DNA from: Tribonema minus
Taxonomy: Eukaryota; Sar; Xanthophyceae; Tribonematales; Tribonemataceae
Reading direction: 5' to 3'
Length of the DNA: 64,000 nt
Assembly (NCBI GenBank): GCA_017506865.1
Contig: JAFCMP010000534.1
Coordinates: 612,397-676,396 of the forward strand
Both the position numbers and the translations under genes were made by a program. Under the pieces are notes generated by a model. It had not been told where the DNA came from and ran no database searches. It worked only from the letters and a program-made list of their open reading frames with translations. Below are positions 41,936-53,200 of this stretch, piece by piece; the first letter of the stretch is position 1; each line of letters starts with the position of its first letter.

Positions 41936-42028
41936 CACAGCGCAGACTAGGCTGCTGCGTTGACGCAAGCTTTTCGATTGCATAGGCAACCCGGCCTCCC
42001 TTGGGCCTTTATAAATACAAGTCCATAC
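41936..42028 (+). repeat. 93-bp dispersed repeat, copy 1
   Basis: Identical over 93 bp to 59647-59739. It starts CACAGCGCAGACTAGGCTGC and ends with TTTATAAATACAAGTCCATAC. The TATAAATA near the 3' end suggests a promoter-bearing end of an element (LTR fragment or MITE). The adjacent sequence is unrelated at the two sites. Confidence 0.9.
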
Positions 42029-43900
42029 AGACTTTTTTTTTAAATAAATAATTTCAAAGTTTTCGGCAATTTTGGCACAAAATGTTGTCAGCTGTCTGTT
42101 GCACTTGTGCTGCTGCCTAATAGTGCTCGCACCAAATCGATTATGTGCGCTTCACATCGCATCCCGTCGTCCAGCCCACAGCTAGTTCTACTAACTATCA
42201 TGGATACTGACGATAGCATGGGAGTATCGCATAACTTAAGCATTTGCTGCCGCAATTTGCAAACCTTGCTTTGCCATTTAGATGCGTGTGGCGCGTGGTG
42301 TTAGTGTTGGCCGCTCTTGATGCACATGCAGTACTGTGACATGCTTTGGATGCATCGATGCATCATATCTTTAGAGAGGGCAGCAAGCAGTCTAGAATAT
42401 TTAGTTCAAAGACCTTCTGAGTTCAACATTGTAATCTGTTGTCAAGTCTCATGCTGCTCGTGGATCTCACACCTTTGGGGCCATTGCTGGCTGATTTAAT
42501 GCTGTCTCTTGTTGTTCATCACTTGCTGCCCAATCCTCATGTATTCTATATTACTTGTGCTACCCAATACTGATGAATCCCACTTGATGTTGATCACTTG
42601 CTGCTTGCGACAGGTTGCGAACTCAGTCAGGAGCTCTGATGCTGGGAGCAGGCCATGTTCAGGAGTTGGGATGTAGGGGAGGCTCGAGCTGTCGGGAGCT
42701 CTGATTTGGAGGCATGTGACACGGTGGGGAGTATGCCTGCTGGTGATGGTGGGGGAGGGAGCAGGTGCTTCGTTGGCAGCTGGGTTGTCAGCGAAGCTTA
42801 GCCTGGACGGCATACAAGGCAGGCCTGTGCTCGGCACGTGCACTAGGCATCGTGCAGTGATGTCTTCAATGTACTTTTCTTTCCACGGTACATGGCGTCG
42901 AGCTGTTTATTCTGCTGCTGCTGCTGCCGCTCCAGGTACATTTGCAAATTTCACATGTGAGCACTTTGCGGCATGCAGCGTGAGACCCGTGTGCGTCCTG
43001 TGCATGCGGAGACCTGCGTGAGACCTGTCCCACACCCCGTCCTGAGGCGCGCAGAGACGTGCCGAGACCACACGTCTTCACTTACGTCCCCAGATTCTGA
43101 GACGGCTGAGTTCCCTAAATTCCCCAAGCTCGAGACGGGCAAAGACGTGTGTGGAGACGTGGGCCGTCCTGGATGACGTCCTGGAGGCCCGCCAGACCCC
43201 CCCCCTCGGTCTACCTGTGCAGCGATGTCAGCACCCACTGCCGTGCACTGGAACACCTGCATGTACAGGTGCTAGGCTGATAGCAGCGCGTCATGTGATG
43301 TGGGCCTTGCACAAGCGGGCGGACCAAGCTCAGCGCAGTGGCATTGCACACACATCAGCCAAGTTGCACAAGTGTTCACGTTTCAGGTGCCGGCCGCCCA
43401 TGGCATGCATTGCACGACTGGTGTGCTTCAGGGGACGTTCAAGTTGTTGGGCTTGTCATATACCGGTCTTGGTGCCACAACCTGAAGACTGGGGGGGGCG
43501 GCCTTTGCTTTGGCAGGTTGGGACCCCTGTGCCAACGTGTGGTGCTGTTGCTTTTGCAATGGGTTCATTCTGCGCCCATGCAGCAGCGCTCAGTAGATTT
43601 TCGAACGCGTGTGTTCCTGTGCAGGCCTGTCATTACTACTATAGTATGGCCCTCTTTTGCTGCTGTGGGGCAATGCACAGGTGTTGTAGTGGCCTCCTTT
43701 GCGACTGTAGTGCAATGCACAAACGTTGGAAACCATCAGGGCTGGGGCGTCACGTGCTTGCAGTGCATGGCCTGCTTCGGTTTCGTTTCATGCATGATGA
43801 TGTCGACGATGCAGTTTGTGATGTGTGCTGGCCGGAATCCGCAGTGCTCACATTCTGCGCATAGCTGCACAGCAGTGGCCCACTGCTATCTCGATTCCTG
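42029..43900. other. No firm gene
   Basis: Contains overlapping plus frames at 43151-43864 and 43338-43940 that are Cys/His/Ala-rich through composition. They include a local repeat (GCAATGCACAGGTGTTG / GCAATGCACAAACGTTG, about 43670-43730) and have no domain. A run near 42985-43160 is dense in GAGACGTG-like words. Confidence 0.4.
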
Positions 43901-43924
43901 GCACCTTTTTTCTGCCCTGTTTAG

Positions 43925-44160
43925 GGCCACATTCTGCTGATTCTAGGCTCCTCACATCCTGTGCAGTCTAGGCTCAAATTCTGTGCAGTCTATGGTCCTC
44001 ATGCAGACTTTGAGCAGAATATGGTCTCTGCCCTGGGGAGAATAAACACCTAGACTGCACAGAAACCATCAATTTGACCACTTCTGTGCACATTCTGTCC
44101 GTCCTAGGTGCGCTTTTTGCTGCTCTCATGCACATTCTGCTTATGCTAGGTGCAATTTCT
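43925..44160. repeat. Degenerate minisatellite, CACATTCTG...CTAGG unit
   Basis: Five or more irregular units of about 25-45 bp share CACATTCTGNNNNNNCTAGG (for example near 43928, 43953, 44090 and 44130). One unit is inverted (CCTAGACTGCACAG near 44052). Spacing is uneven. Confidence 0.65.
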
Positions 44161-44569
44161 GTACGCCTTCTGTCACCATGCTTGCTGCCTTAGCGCGACA
44201 TATGTGGCGCATGATATGGCAGCATCATACAGCATGCGCAGCACTGCAGGCCAGGTTTCACATCATGGGTGGCGCAGGCAACAAAGCAGAGGTAGCGCGT
44301 ACACCTGTGGCACGCGTACAGGTACGAGTTTTTGACGCGTTTTAAGGCCAGTTTATGACCCTGATAACCGACGCTCGGCCGACCGCTCGTGGGCTTAGCT
44401 GCACATTCGCCCGCCCTAGGCCCGACGATCAGCCACTCACGCTTTTGCTCAACCTATCGGAAACCTCACCCGTCCCTCGTCTCTGCCAACCGTCCGAGTC
44501 GTCTTGCAGTACACAACACATGGCTGCATTCAGCACCTCAAAAGTCAGCCTAACACCGCGCGCCTCATA

Positions 44570-44820
44570 GGCTATTAGGCTTCGTTGTTCACAGCGCATG
44601 GCAGATAAAGCTTCATCAGGTTGACTGTCACAGATCAGGCTTCGTCCACAAACAGCAGTGCAAGGCGAAGTAGGCTTCGTCGGGTTGACGTTTTGTCGCA
44701 GAAGGCTTATCAGCGCATGGCAAACACAAGGCTCTGTCAGGATAAAACAGCATGGCAGAATAAGGCTTCGTCCGGCTTCGTCAGGATAACAGCGCAGCAG
44801 AACAACAACAGCTTCGTCCC
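44570..44820. repeat. Degenerate minisatellite built on AGGCTTCGTC
   Basis: AGGCTTCGTC/T words recur about eight times in 250 bp, interleaved with CAGCGCATGGCA and TCAGGATAA words. This implies an older ~40-bp tandem unit. Confidence 0.75.
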
Positions 44821-44927
44821 ATTAGCTTAGGACCCCGCAGCGGCGCACACAAACGAGTGTGATCGCAGCTGCCATTCACGTTTTAAATCCTGCACTTTTA
44901 AAAAAGTAGGGCCAGCCTGTGAAATGC

Positions 44928-44930
<3 letters not shown>

Positions 44931-44968
<38 letters not shown>

Positions 44969-44978
44969 TGTGTGTGTC
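44931..44978. repeat. TG dinucleotide microsatellite
   Basis: About 20 TG units with one interruption (TTTG). Confidence 0.95.
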
Positions 44979-45188
44979 GCTGCTTGCTGATGCAATTTTC
45001 TGACCAGAAGCCGTTGATTTTTTCCCATTCATATCGGAAGGCAGCACTCAATTTTGGTCACGAGTTGCCTGCCGCCTCTAGGTGCTGCTGAGAGGGTTGA
45101 TTGTTATCTGTTTTGCCCTGTTGCCAGCACCTCAAGCTCAACGGTGAGCAGCAGCAGCCTTTCGTTGCACTGTGCGCCCAGGTGTTGT

Positions 45189-45245
45189 CGATGCAACGCA
45201 TCTCGGTACCTGTACGTACGTGTTGATGCAACGCATCTCGGTACC
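45189..45245. repeat. Short direct repeat
   Basis: GATGCAACGCATCTCGGTAC followed by CT occurs at 45189-45210 and again at 45224-45245. Confidence 0.9.
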
Positions 45246-45369
45246 TATGAAACAGGCTACCATGTGATGCTGTCATAAATGCAAGCTAGCAAGCTGGAAG
45301 AGCAAAACATGGAGACAAGCTCCAGAGAACAAGTTGATGTCTGAATGATGCGAACGCAAGGCTCACCAG

Positions 45370-45473
45370 GGATGTCTTATTGGTCGATGCGGAGAGAAGG
45401 AGGCTTAGGGCCTGGATGTCTTGGTACAGCAGCTGCTGCTGTTGTCTGCTACTAGCTGCTGCTGCAGCAGAGG
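45370..45473 (-). CDS. Isolated exon candidate, Gln-rich
   Basis: Between an acceptor (GGCTTCAG-like, 45474) and a GTGAGC donor lie about 35 codons: TSAAAAASSRQQQQLLYQDI then QALSLLLSASTNKTSL. The composition is coding-like, but no neighbouring exon could be linked. Confidence 0.25.
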
Positions 45474-46279
45474 TTCTGAAGCTGTGTACACTATACTGAT
45501 GTGCCCTTTGGCATGTGACCTGAGCTAACCTGATTCCACTGGGGTCAAGTGCAGCTCTAGGCACCTATTTCAGGTCTAAGATGACCAGCCAGGTCTGACT
45601 ATGACCTGGCCTCACTATGAGGTATAACTGGTCCTCAATCTACCCTCAAGCCGTGTCAGATCCCCCTTTTCGCTGAGCACCGCCCTTGATGCGGAGTTCA
45701 AGCTCGACGCATTGGACCTTGCTTTGTGATAGTTGCAGCATGCCCGCACTTAGTGCACTACTGAGCATGGAGGCCAATATTAACTGGTTGGAAACCCCAT
45801 TAAAAACCTGGGAGGCAAACCTGCTGTTCAGGTGAACCCTCTCTTCAGGAAAAGGGAGTTCCCGGCCTCACGTGTGACTCACACTTAGAGTCCCCACAAC
45901 TATATCGCACTTGAAGATTACGAGGGACAGGCGAGCTGCGAGCACGTTCTGACTGACACATGCTGTGCCGGCCACGCTCTCTAGTCACTGTGACATGAGC
46001 GCAACTCTGTTCGTTGAACAGTGTGTTGAACGTGTACTGCACGCCTGGAAGCATACACTGCTCCGAGGCGCCGCGCGTACAACCTGAAAGAGAATGGTAC
46101 TGCACCATCTCACCTCAAAATCTGGTTCGGGCAGTCTAGGTAGCTTTTCCAGCAAAATCTGTAACTGTTCAGATTCATGTCTGAGCTTTCCTCATACTGC
46201 GCGTATGCTACAGCAAATGCGTAACTTTTGACTTGCAACTTGTGTTACTTGTCACGCACCGCTTCTGTCAACTGTATGA

Positions 46280-46347
46280 CAGACTTGAGCCTGCAACCCC
46301 CGCTTCCCGGCGGATGCCTAGGCTATCTTGATTAGGCCACTATGGTC
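46280..46347 (-). pseudogene. tRNA-Arg-like relic (possible SINE head)
   Basis: On the minus strand GACCATAGTGGCCTAATCAA opens like a tRNA-Arg 5' half (GTGGCCTAAT box A region). GCAGGCTCAAGTC resembles box B (GGTTCGAGTCC with two changes) at the right spacing. The acceptor stem does not close and the anticodon arm does not pair well, so it is not a working tRNA. A decayed gene or the head of a tRNA-derived SINE are both possible. Confidence 0.4.
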
Positions 46348-46642
46348 CTAACTCGTGAGCAACTGCCACAATCTGGCAACACCAAACCACTGCTCTGCAG
46401 CTTACAGAGGTGGCATACACACTTTGGGTCTGGGCAACGTTTTTGACTGTACGTTTGCCTAAGGCTGCTGCACCTGCCAGGTGACTGACGCCTGCCTCAC
46501 CAGCATTTGACAAAGGTTCTACTGTACCCTCTTGTCAAGGTGACGCTGTTAACTATCTGCATGCCGCGCCGCTACATATCAGCTCTTGTAGGAGCCACGG
46601 AAGCGGCTGCCGCGCACCCAAAGTGCCCAGCCGTACTTGGCA

Positions 46643-46678
46643 CGAGAATAAACTCTCTGTGAGAATAAACTCTCTCTG
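46643..46678. repeat. 17-bp tandem duplication
   Basis: GAGAATAAACTCTCTGT followed immediately by GAGAATAAACTCTCTCT. Confidence 0.9.
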
Positions 46679-46888
46679 ACACCGCGCTCAGGCCTTTGCC
46701 ATGGAACTGTCCCAAGGAATTGACTCATCAGCTGTTGCTGTTCGCTGACGTGCCTACATAAGGGGATATATCTTGCAGGCTTCACTGAGCTGCGTCAACT
46801 CAGTACTGTTTTTGAGTGACTTGGGGTTCTGAAACATGAACTTTTGAAAATTTCAGGTCAGGTCCCCATTTCTCTCCCCCTTTTTTTG

Positions 46889-46992
46889 CAAAAAATGGTA
46901 TTGTTCCATTTTCACAAACTTTTAAAAACCAAGGCAGGATGCAAAAATGGTACTCTGCCATTCTCACAAACTTAAAACCAAGGCAGGATGCA
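46889..46992. repeat. ~50-bp tandem duplication
   Basis: Two adjacent copies share CCATTNTCACAAACTT and AAAACCAAGGCAGGATGCAA. They differ by a few substitutions and a short deletion. Confidence 0.88.
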
Positions 46993-47060
46993 ACCTCGTC
47001 TGCAGCACGTCTTAGACTAATGCTCACTGACTGGGTGACTGGTTGCAACTTGTGGTAACT

Positions 47061-47592
47061 TTACCACTGGTCACAGCGGTAATTGGGACCGTAGTAACTG
47101 CCATTGTTCTTGTAGCTTGAGAGCAATTCTGCGCGCTCTGCGGGCGTGAGGTCGGCTATGGCGCTGATTGCCATGTCTACCTTGCTCTTTTTGCTGTACT
47201 GAGTGTGGGAGTCACTTGAGTCCGACTTTGACTTGTCAGCGCTGCTCTCAGCACTGTCCCACAAACGCTTGTCTTGCTATATGCGTTCATCTGTGAAAGC
47301 GGTCATTCCGTTTCGAAATTGAAGCTCTCTTTCATGTTCGGGAGCAGCCTGCAGTGCACTTTTGCTGAGCAACGGCTACCACCTTAGGCAACTTGGTATT
47401 AGCCATACCCCAAGTGTCGTGCATGCCGTTTACATCTCGACGGCAGCTCAAGGGTAATCCATGAACAAACTTCATGCGGACAATTTGCTGGTTGTTCGAG
47501 CAGTCAGCATCACATGCAGCTGCGACCACCTGCCTGCCCCATACTTCAGGGCTGGCACCAGTAGTCCTAGTGAGTTCGTGGAACTTCTGCAA
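47061..47592 (-). pseudogene. Downstream part of a gag-like gene interrupted by the LINE
   Basis: The minus strand below the LINE insertion reads LQKFHELTRTTGASPEVWGR, then VVAAACDADCSNNQQIVRMK and GLPLSCRRDV, stopping at 47332. A further segment at 47264-47061 has ADLTPAERAELLSSYKNNGS and ends YYGPNYRCDQW. The arrangement (helical F-x-eLTR, GLP turn, Ser/Lys-rich linker) resembles Gag/UBN2-type capsid regions of LTR elements. Several stops and frame changes show decay. It continues on the far side of the LINE (54498 upward). Confidence 0.5.
47582..47592 (+). repeat. Left target-site duplication of the full-length LINE
   Basis: AACTTCTGCAA, repeated exactly at 54487-54497 next to the element's 3' end. 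Confidence 0.8.
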
Positions 47593-47751
47593 GACCGTGG
47601 TGCAGGGGTGGATTTTGCTGGCGCCACGTTGGTGACTCCCACCCTGTGTGCCTGCTGTTCAGCCAACGCTCGGCACCCTCCACGAGGGGCAGCCGCCACC
47701 GTGTCCCAGGGGCGGGGCAGGGCCCGCCCCATTTCAACTTCAAGTCGTTTC

Positions 47752-49989
47752 ATGCCATCCGAAGCGATGGAGGTGGTGCTGCCAGCGGCGACTGGCGACA
47801 CGCCAGCTGGCCCAAATGGTCGCGTGGCCACCCCTCCTGCTGCTGCTGCCTCGTGGGCGGCCAAAGCCGCCAAAACTGCGACAACACCCCCGTCGCTTAC
47901 AGCGAAGAGCAACCTGCTTCGGGAGGAGGCACGGCTGCTGCACGGCCACGATGGAGCCTACTTCACTCCCCGAGGCAGCTACACGCCAACCCCAGCCCCA
48001 TCCGCCCTCACTCCAGGGCAGCTAGACCAACAGGCGAGCGAGATGTTCCACGCCGCGGAACAGGAGCAGTACTTCTTCGTGCCCCCCGCTGTCGCGGCGG
48101 TGGGGCGCCAGGGTGGAGCCGCTGCGGGCCGCCTCATGGCGATGGCGGCGCGCGTGCAGGGCCGTCCGACAGCGGAGGGACAGCCATTTGTGCCGCCGGC
48201 GGCGGCAGCCGGCACAGACCTAGTCTCGTTTACGGTGGATCCAGTCACCTGCTACACCCAGGAGCACTTGGCTGCCTTGCCGGCCAGCGTCCGCGCACTG
48301 TTAGCAGAGCTCGCGCCGGCCCGTCAGCCTCACGAGCGCGAGCGCAGCACCCCTGCGGCGGCTGCACAGCGCCGCGCCCGACTCACGCGGGGGCGCCAGC
48401 AGCTGCTAGCGGCGGCGCTCACGCACATGCACGACGCGGCGAGGGCCGGCGCTGGAGACGCTGCCTCACTTGCATCCCTATTCAAGGGTGCAGAGACGCT
48501 GGGGCCTCTGTCGCCTCGTGATGACTTCCGCACGCTATGCTTGCGGGCGCCGGCCGCGCTCGTTGACGCGGCGCTCGGAACGGTCTGCGACTCCGCTGAC
48601 TTCAGCTTCAGCGGCTTCCGCCTGCGCATCACCCGCGCTGGTGACATGAGCGCCCCGGTCACGGTCACCGTGCGCGGCGCGCCGGCGGCGTGGTCTGCAG
48701 CGCAGCTTGCAATGCTGCTTGCGCCCGCACTCGCAGCTCCTGGCATGCCCATCGCGCCGGTGCGCTTGCGGGCGGGCGGCGGCGGCACTTCCGCCGCCTT
48801 TCTGCTGCTGGCCAGCGCTCTGAAGACCTGCGGCGTAGGCATTAACGGTGCGGCCTCATCCGCGGCGCCGGCGTCGGCGGCATCGCCAGGCGCCGCGGGT
48901 GTTTGGGAGCTAACAGTGGTCCGCGGCGTTGCGCGGCGACTCGCGCACTCGGTCCTATGCGCGGTGGACGGCACGGAAGTAGCGCTGCGGCTGCTGGGCC
49001 CTGACAATCTGACAGCGTGCCTGTCCTGCCTGCGACGGCACTTCACGCGCCCGGGTCAGCAGTGCCGGGCAACGCGCTGCGCGCACACCACGCTCCCCGC
49101 GGCCTGCACCACGCCAGCCGCCGCCACTGGCACAGCCGCCGGTGCCCCTGCGGTAGCCACGGCTGCAGCCGCTTCGGCGGCAGCCGCCACGACGCAGCGT
49201 GCGCCCACCGGCGCCGCCGCCTCCCACCCCCCAGCGCCGGCGGCGACCGGCGCCGCCGCGACGGACGCTGCCGCCGCCTCGACGCCCGCGCTGGCGAGCG
49301 CGTCGCCGGGCGCCTCGCTGCCGCCGCCGGCGGCCGACGCGGACCCTGCGCAGCTGGGCCAGGAGCAGCGCATTCAGCAGCTGCAGGGGGCCATCCTGGA
49401 GGGGAGGACCGCGCGGAAGGGGCTGCAGCAGCAGGTCAAGGCACTGACAAAGCTGCTGGCAGCCTCCGAGGCAGGAAAGCGGGCTGCTGAGGCCGATCGC
49501 GACCGGTCTCTGGCAGAGCAAGTTCGTGCGGAGCGGCTGGCGGCGCAGCAACGGAGCCTGCGCGAAGGAGAGCAGGTGCGCAACGCTGCGGCGACCGCTC
49601 GACTCGAGGCGCAGCTGACAGCGGAAGCGGCGCGCGCTGCGAGCATGGCGGTGCTGGCGGCGGACGCCGCCGGCGCGGTGGCCACCACGCCCGTGGCGGG
49701 AGACCTTGAGGCTAGCTCTGCAGCGGCTGGCGGTGCGGCGGCGGTGGCGGCGGACGGGGCAACGGCGGCGGGCGCGGCGGCGGCAGGCGCGGCGGCGGCG
49801 GGCGCGCCGCCGCCTGCTGTAGGTGCTGCCAGCGCGGCAGCGGCAGCGGCCGCAAGCGCGGCAGCGGACCCCGGCGGCGCCGCGGCAGCCGCCACGCTCT
49901 TGCTCACGCGGGCGCTCGCGGTGTCGGCGCGCATCGTCGCCAGCGGCTCGGCACGGCAGCGACTGCAGCGCCTCCCCCTCGCGCAGTAG
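47752..49989 (+). CDS. LINE ORF1 protein
   Basis: The frame is open from 47461, but positions before 47593 are host sequence. The first ATG inside the element is 47752 (MPSEAMEVVLPAATGD), giving 745 residues. The protein is Ala/Pro-rich with a central folded-looking region (FSFSGFRLRITRAGDMSAPV ... VTVRGAPAAW) that could be an RRM-like fold. A Cys/His cluster follows (LSCLRRHFTRPGQQCRATRC, with a further His), a likely nucleic-acid-binding knuckle. About 100 residues of coiled coil come next (EQRIQQLQGAILEGRTARKG onward) and an Ala-rich tail. This is the usual layout of an RNA-binding, trimerising ORF1 protein, although the order differs from mammalian L1. Confidence 0.75.
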   Translation: MPSEAMEVVLPAATGDTPAGPNGRVATPPAAAASWAAKAAKTATTPPSLTAKSNLLREEARLLHGHDGAYFTPRGSYTPTPAPSALTPGQLDQQASEMFHAAEQEQYFFVPPAVAAVGRQGGAAAGRLMAMAARVQGRPTAEGQPFVPPAAAAGTDLVSFTVDPVTCYTQEHLAALPASVRALLAELAPARQPHERERSTPAAAAQRRARLTRGRQQLLAAALTHMHDAARAGAGDAASLASLFKGAETLGPLSPRDDFRTLCLRAPAALVDAALGTVCDSADFSFSGFRLRITRAGDMSAPVTVTVRGAPAAWSAAQLAMLLAPALAAPGMPIAPVRLRAGGGGTSAAFLLLASALKTCGVGINGAASSAAPASAASPGAAGVWELTVVRGVARRLAHSVLCAVDGTEVALRLLGPDNLTACLSCLRRHFTRPGQQCRATRCAHTTLPAACTTPAAATGTAAGAPAVATAAAASAAAATTQRAPTGAAASHPPAPAATGAAATDAAAASTPALASASPGASLPPPAADADPAQLGQEQRIQQLQGAILEGRTARKGLQQQVKALTKLLAASEAGKRAAEADRDRSLAEQVRAERLAAQQRSLREGEQVRNAAATARLEAQLTAEAARAASMAVLAADAAGAVATTPVAGDLEASSAAAGGAAAVAADGATAAGAAAAGAAAAGAPPPAVGAASAAAAAAASAAADPGGAAAAATLLLTRALAVSARIVASGSARQRLQRLPLAQ

Positions 49990-49999
49990 GCAGCCCCCC

Positions 50000-50224
50000 A
50001 TGCCTGCCAGTGACAGCAGCGCGCTTATGTCCGACAGTGGCACACCCCGCGCCAGCCGCAAGCGCACGGCTGCTGAGCGCACGCCGGGCTCGGCGGCGGA
50101 ACCCCCCGCTGCACGCCCCGCGCGCGGGCTGCCCCAAGGTCAGTCCGCCGCCGACCGCTTCCTCTCCACCTCGACGGCCCAGCCGCCGGCACCGGAGGGC
50201 GGCGGCGCCGCCTCGGGCCTGTAA
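50000..50224 (+). CDS. Small ORF between LINE ORF1 and ORF2
   Basis: ATG 11 bp after the ORF1 stop; 74 codons (MPASDSSALMSDSGTPRASR ... GGGAASGL). Ser/Pro/Ala-rich and basic, ending 33 bp before the ORF2 ATG. It may be translated by reinitiation or be the true N-terminus of ORF2 separated by a frame change. There is no domain. Confidence 0.4.
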   Translation: MPASDSSALMSDSGTPRASRKRTAAERTPGSAAEPPAARPARGLPQGQSAADRFLSTSTAQPPAPEGGGAASGL

Positions 50225-50257
50225 GCCGCCGGTGCGGCGCTCCCCTCATCCACCGTA

Positions 50258-53200
50258 ATGATGTCTGACTCTACTTCAGGGGGAGCCGCACCGGCGGCCA
50301 TTGCGGCAGCTGCTGCTGCAGCAGCGGCTGCCGCGGCGGGCATAGACCCTGCGCAGCCTGAGGCAGTGCAGGCGCCCGCTCAGCCTGCAACGGCTGCCAT
50401 CTATCCGCGCTGCCCTTTATATGACACTGGCTGCCTCTTTCGGGTGCCAGTGCCCAAACCGCGCCTCCGCCGGAACGGGGAGGTGCACACGCTCACGGCG
50501 CAGACGTCGGCGTCGCTGGCGCTGGCGCGCCGCATTGCCACGACGCTGGCGGATCACCAGCGCCGCGAGCATCCGAATGTGCCTGCCGACTTTCTCGCGC
50601 GTATGCAGGCGGTCGACGATGAGTGTTTGACTCTCCACCGAGCCGGCGCGGGCACCTACTACGCCGTGGAACCCGAGCTGCTACTCTGCGCATGCGCCTC
50701 GTGCGGCGAGCCAGGGTGCGTGCGCACGAAATTGCACCAGCGCGACCACCTGTACAAGTCCCGGGGGGCGGCCGCAACGCAGCGGCCACACGGGCCCCGT
50801 GTCGCGCCTCTGCCCCCCATCCTCCCCCTCTCTACAGCCAGCGGCGGCGCGCGCGGCCCCGGCGCCCGCGCAGCTGCCGCTGTGGCTGCGGCAGGGCCAA
50901 CATGGCGCAGCGCGCTTCCGCTCTGGACGCTGGCGCCGCTCTCGCCCGCGCGCGCAGCGCTTGACGACCTCTCCTTTGACTATGTTCTGCAGCAGCAACC
51001 GGTGGTCGGCCGCTGCATTCGCCTGGAGCACCGCTCGGACTTCACAGCCGCCTTGACGGCCACGCTGGCGGGCCTCCGGGAAGCGCAGACGGCGGTAGCG
51101 CAGGCACACGGGGTTGAGGCAGCGGCACAGGCGTCCGCCACAGCCGGTGCATGGTGCAAGCTGCTGCATCTGCTGCCGTGCCTGCTGCTTGTACCCGACG
51201 GCTCCCTGCCGCGGGCGCACCGTTTTGCGGCCTTCGTGGCAGGCGACCTGGACCTGCTCACGCGCACAGCGCTGGCCTTCTGCCGCCGCGGCGCCGCCCG
51301 TGCGTGCATGCGCCGCGCTAGGTCTATGACGGAGGCGGCGGCGGCAGTGCGGGAGCGCGCGGCGGCGACGGCGCGGCAGCCGGGCGGCGTCGGGCGCGCC
51401 GCGCGGCTGCTGGCGGAGGGTGCTGACACATCTGCCCCCCGCGACTCCGCTACCTTGCATAAACTGCAGGCTAAACACCCAGCTGGCGATGCGTCTGCGA
51501 AGCTGGATGCCGCGGCATTGCGGGCGCGCAGCTTGGTGGCGGCGGCGGCGCTGGCGGCGCCGGCACCACTCAACTGCGCTTCATTCACGGCGGACGGGCT
51601 ACGCGAGGCCATCCTCGCCGCCAACCCTGGCTCGGCCGCCGGTCCCTCTGGGCTGCGCAACTCCCACCTCCAGCAGTGCGTCCGGCACACGGCGCACACG
51701 TCGGGGCGCACGGTTGACTGGCTCCTTGAGCTGCTGGCGTGGCTGGGTACCGCGGTGTACTCCACCCCCGCCGCGCTGCCCGCCCCCTTTTGGCGCCTTC
51801 ACGCGGCCGCGCGCCTCAGCGCTGTGGGCGAGAAGGCGCGCCCCATCGCGTGCGGCGACACCATCCGCCGCCTGTTCGCCCGCACCTTCTGCACGGACAC
51901 CCGGGACCGCGTCTCCGCGCTGCTGGAACCAATTGGCCAGTTTGGGGTCGGCGCGCGGGGGGGCGCAGAGAGAGTGGCGCTCATGGCGCAGCTCACGCAT
52001 GAGTGCGGCGGCGTGCTCCTTGCCATTGACGGCAGCAACGCCTTCAACGCGCTGTCGCGCTCGGCAGTCCTCACCGCGGTGGCCGAGCATCTGCCTGGCC
52101 TGTACGGCTACGTCGAGCACATCTACGGCCCCGGCCGGGCCCCTTGGCTACAATATGGCCTAGATGGGCACGCCGACGCCGCCATCATCCTCTCCCAACA
52201 GGGCGTGCAGCAGGGCGACCCATTGGGGCCGCTGCTGTTCGCGCTGGCACTGCGCGGCACCATGGTGGCTGCCCGCGCCAAGTTCCCGCAACTGGCGCTT
52301 CCGGGCTACCTCGATGACCTCACCATCATGACGCCCAGCTGTGACGCGCCGGTGCTCGGCCACGTTGGCCGCGCGTTCTGCTTCATACAACAGGCGCTGA
52401 GCGAGCTCAACATTCAGGTCAACGTCACGAAATGCGCGGCGCTGGTGCCGGCCTCAGGCGGCGCCCGCGAGCGCGCCGCCGCCGTCTTTGCCGCCGCCAA
52501 TGTCCCCGTACCAGTATGTGACGACGGCATCACGCTGATGGGGGTGCCGGTCGGCACCGAGGGCTTCGTGCGCGCGCAAGTGGCGGCGACCCTTCGTGCC
52601 CCCGGCACCGACCGCCTGGTTGCGGAGCTTGTGCAGATGGAGGATGTGCAGGCTGCCTTCTCCATTCTGCGTCTTGCCGTCCCCGCCCGCGCAGGGCATG
52701 TCTCGCGCAATACAGCGCCATCCCTCACGCACGAGGAGCTACGGCGCTTCGACGCCATCACGCTAGCGGCCGTGGCCGCGCTGGCGCAGGAGCCATCGGC
52801 GGGTCTTACGCCGCCGGCCCACCAGGGCGCGCCGGCGGCGGGTGACGATTGCCGCGGCCCGCCGGCGGTATCGGCGGCGGCGGCGCCGCCCTCTCTGTGG
52901 GCGGCGGCAGTGGCATGGGTACGCGGCGCCGACTGGGGTGGCGAGGCCCCAGTGACGCTACCAGCACATCAGCAGGTACGCGTGCATCTGCGGCTGGGGA
53001 GTGGTGGCTTTGGCGTGCTGGGCGCGGCGCCCCGTGCATCTGCCGCATTTGCTGCACGTTCCCTCGAGTGCATGGGGCCGGCACTGGCGGCATTTCCAGT
53101 CTCGGCACGCAGCCGCGTCCTAGAGCATGCCCGCTATGGCTTCACCTTCACCCAGATAGCTACCTGCCTGCAGCAGCTGCGCAGCGGCAGCGATGAGGCT

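Noticed and set aside
43151..43940. Two overlapping plus-strand frames of 200-237 codons
   Set aside because: No domain, overlapping each other in different frames, with internal DNA repeats; composition is Cys/His-rich as in random GC-rich sequence.
48955..50082. Long minus-strand frame (375 codons) antisense to LINE ORF1
   Set aside because: Arg-rich shadow of a GC-rich coding strand; the plus strand has the coherent domain layout.
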